Notes under the pieces: generated by a model
Told to the model about the DNA's origin: nothing
Database searches by the model: none
The model's input: the letters and a program-made list of their open reading frames with translations, nothing else
Assembly (NCBI GenBank): GCA_001953115.1
Contig: LSSL01002807.1
Coordinates: 1-36,622, forward strand
Direction of reading: 5' to 3'
DNA from: Smittium mucronatum
Lineage: Eukaryota; Kickxellomycota; Harpellomycetes; Harpellales; Legeriomycetaceae
DNA: 36,622 bases
Position numbers and translations under genes: made by a program
Part shown: one piece after another, positions 34,881 through 36,622 of the stretch
Numbering within the stretch: the stretch's first letter is position 1
How the letters are laid out: each line of letters starts with the position of its first letter

Positions 34881-35005
34881 GATAAGACCCCAAACAAGTG
34901 GCTTTTATTGACATATGCCCTCGGTTCCAACAAACAAGCAAGTAGAGCAGTCAGGAGCTTTCGTTTAGGTGGTTATAATTGGTAATGTGGGTGCAAAGCT
35001 TTTTT
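34881..35005. other. GC-richer island followed by a T12 run; possible mobile-element fragment
   Basis: The plus strand reads TPNKWLLLTYALGSNKQASR and RAVRSFRLGGYNW without a stop for 37 codons. The minus strand also reads fairly open. The composition differs sharply from the flanks. A run of 12 T starts at the end of the island, as after a Pol III transcript, but no A or B box pair is convincing. It is probably a fragment of a decayed transposon. Confidence 0.25.
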
Positions 35006-35198
35006 TTTTTTGGTGCATAAAAATTATGGAATCTATTGACTAAAACTAGAAATCACCGGAAACAGAATATAATGTCGTGTTAGCCCATTAATTTTATAGA
35101 TAAAGCAATCTGGCATCAAAAAGAATCGAAAATATCATTAATAGATAAATAATAAACTATGTTTTTTTAAACGGATTTCAGGCTTTTTAAATAAGCAT

Positions 35199-35246
35199 CT
35201 GATCTTTTAAACATTTTCTGATCTTTTGAGCTTTTCTGATTTTTTA
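35199..35246 (+). repeat. Short tandem repeat of ~18-19 bp, about 2.5 units
   Basis: CTGATCTTTTAAACATTTT is followed by CTGATCTTTTGAGCTTTT and then by a partial third unit CTGATTTTTTA. Confidence 0.7.
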
Positions 35247-36622
35247 TTTGTTTACATGAGCTATTATGTGAAAAATCTTATTCTTTTATTAAATCGTGTA
35301 ACATAATTTCCATTTATGGAAAAAGGTATAATAAAGACGGATAAAAAAGCTAAAGATTTAATACATTGGCCAACTTTAAATTAAACAGCAATTTGATTAA
35401 ATAGAGCAAGAAAAAATGGTGCAATAATATCACAAAAAATATCAATTTTTTAGTATCTGATTTTTTTAACATTTTATAGCTAAAAATCATAAGATTTAAC
35501 TTTCGTTTTTTTCTAATCTATTTTACAAGAAATTTTTTCCATTAAGTGTACTTCAAAAAAATAAATTGTAATAGTTTTCGAATTTTAACTTGGTTTAAAT
35601 GATGGTTTGGAGCCAAATTCATTTTTTTAATGAGAAAAGGCTAAAACTATTTTTAGAGATATTAACACTTTCAAAATAATGAAAAGGATTTATTATATAT
35701 TTATTACGCCTACTGTTTAAAAATATTTATTTTAATCGGATAAAACAGAAAATATGCTTTATAAATGAAAATTTGATGATAAAGACATAAGATTACGTAA
35801 TATTGAAAAATATGGCATGTAATTATATCTTCTACAATCTGATCTATTATTTAATTTTTTAAACAAAATCAAGATATAATTCATTAAATATTATATCCAT
35901 AAAGCTATTATTAATGTTATTATAATTATAATCTTCAGTTTAAATAATTTAATATACATAGAAGGTATTTTATTTTTTAATTCAATCAAATGATATTGAT
36001 AGAACCTACATCTAAATCTATATTTATTAAAATTGAGCTTAAATTTAAACATTATATATACAAATATTTTTATTTTTCAAACCCCTTAAAAGTAAAAAAA
36101 TCTAGAGTAATTATTATGCAATTTTTTTTTAAAATATCATATCAATGTGTATGAATATTACTATAATGCATTGTATAAAACTATATTTATTCTTTAGTTT
36201 ATACACCAAAAAGTTAATATATCACTTATTAAAATTTGAAATATTGCATATAAATAAGCTACTGTTTAATCAGAATAAAATTTTAACATTGATATAAATC
36301 TTCTACTAGAAATAAATTAATATCAAACTCATTTATACCGTGGAATAGCACAGACTATTGATTTCTTTCTTTAGCTCGCTTGAAAAATTCAGCTGAGACA
36401 AGCTTTATTCTTTTTTTAAAAAAATAACAATAGGCTTCTTTTAATCAATAAACATATGTTTTATTATTTTAATTGGCAACCATAAAATTATACTGGGTAT
36501 AAATCAATTGATTTATATAATTTCCATAAATTGAAATTATGTTACATGATTTAATAAAGGAATAAGATTTTTCACATAAAAGCTCAGGTAAACAAATAAA
36601 AAATCAGAAAAACCTCAAAAGA
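35247..36622. other. AT-rich stretch, nothing recognised
   Basis: Dense stops and A/T runs to the end of the window. No gene, RNA or repeat identified. Confidence 0.55.

Noticed and set aside
34905..34990. Minus-strand CWNRGHMSIKATC resembling a retroviral-type CCHC zinc knuckle
   Set aside because: The spacing is wrong (six residues between His and the last Cys) and the first Cys pair is missing. The plus strand is equally open.
1..36622. Canonical tRNA, rRNA, snRNA genes and CRISPR arrays
   Set aside because: I looked for paired A/B boxes, U6-like and 5S-like motifs and regularly spaced repeats. Nothing beyond the weak 51-nt tRNA-like hairpin was seen, and CRISPR is not expected in eukaryotic DNA.

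Overview
The window is very AT-rich eukaryotic DNA. It has long homopolymers, spliceosomal introns of about 50-165 nt with mostly GT...AG ends, no bacterial-style operons and no ribosome binding sites. The genes use the standard code as far as I can see. Gene content (an OCRE-FHA-G-patch protein, an RNase H2 C subunit and a HemK-type methyltransferase), short introns and extreme AT bias suggest a compact-gene eukaryote. An early-diverging fungus or similar microbial eukaryote is my best guess, but it is inference and no marker in the window settles it.

Layout. Positions 1-26,700 contain no intact gene that I can support. They hold AT-rich filler, a 1.1 kb element with ~85 bp terminal inverted repeats at the very left edge, a degenerate inverted repeat region (about 2.4-4.3 kb), a decayed Mutator-like (MULE) transposase on the minus strand (19,759 to about 20,400, perhaps to 20,930), another decayed reading frame (about 22,330-22,720), and an inverted-repeat element (24,961-25,823) with a small piggyBac-like MITE nested in it.

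Positions 26,756-32,901 form a compact island of three multi-exon genes that had to be assembled across introns: RNase H2 subunit C (minus strand, 3 exons, 135 aa), an AGGF1-like OCRE/FHA/G-patch protein (plus strand, 3 exons, about 696 aa), and a 672-aa fusion (minus strand, 4 exons) of an S4 plus RluA-type pseudouridine-synthase-like module with a HemK/PrmC-type protein-glutamine methyltransferase. The first two are divergently arranged and the last two converge. Positions 32,902-36,622 are again AT-rich, with a second copy of the piggyBac-like MITE and a further copy of the inverted-repeat arm.

The three genes do not form one pathway. RNase H2C belongs to nuclear ribonucleotide excision and R-loop removal, AGGF1-like proteins are associated with RNA and splicing, and HemK/RluA-type domains act on the translation machinery (release factors and rRNA). 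The most unusual item is the RluA-like/HemK fusion. Its reading frame is continuous across the junction, the HemK half has no start codon of its own, and the pseudouridine synthase half has lost its catalytic aspartate motif.
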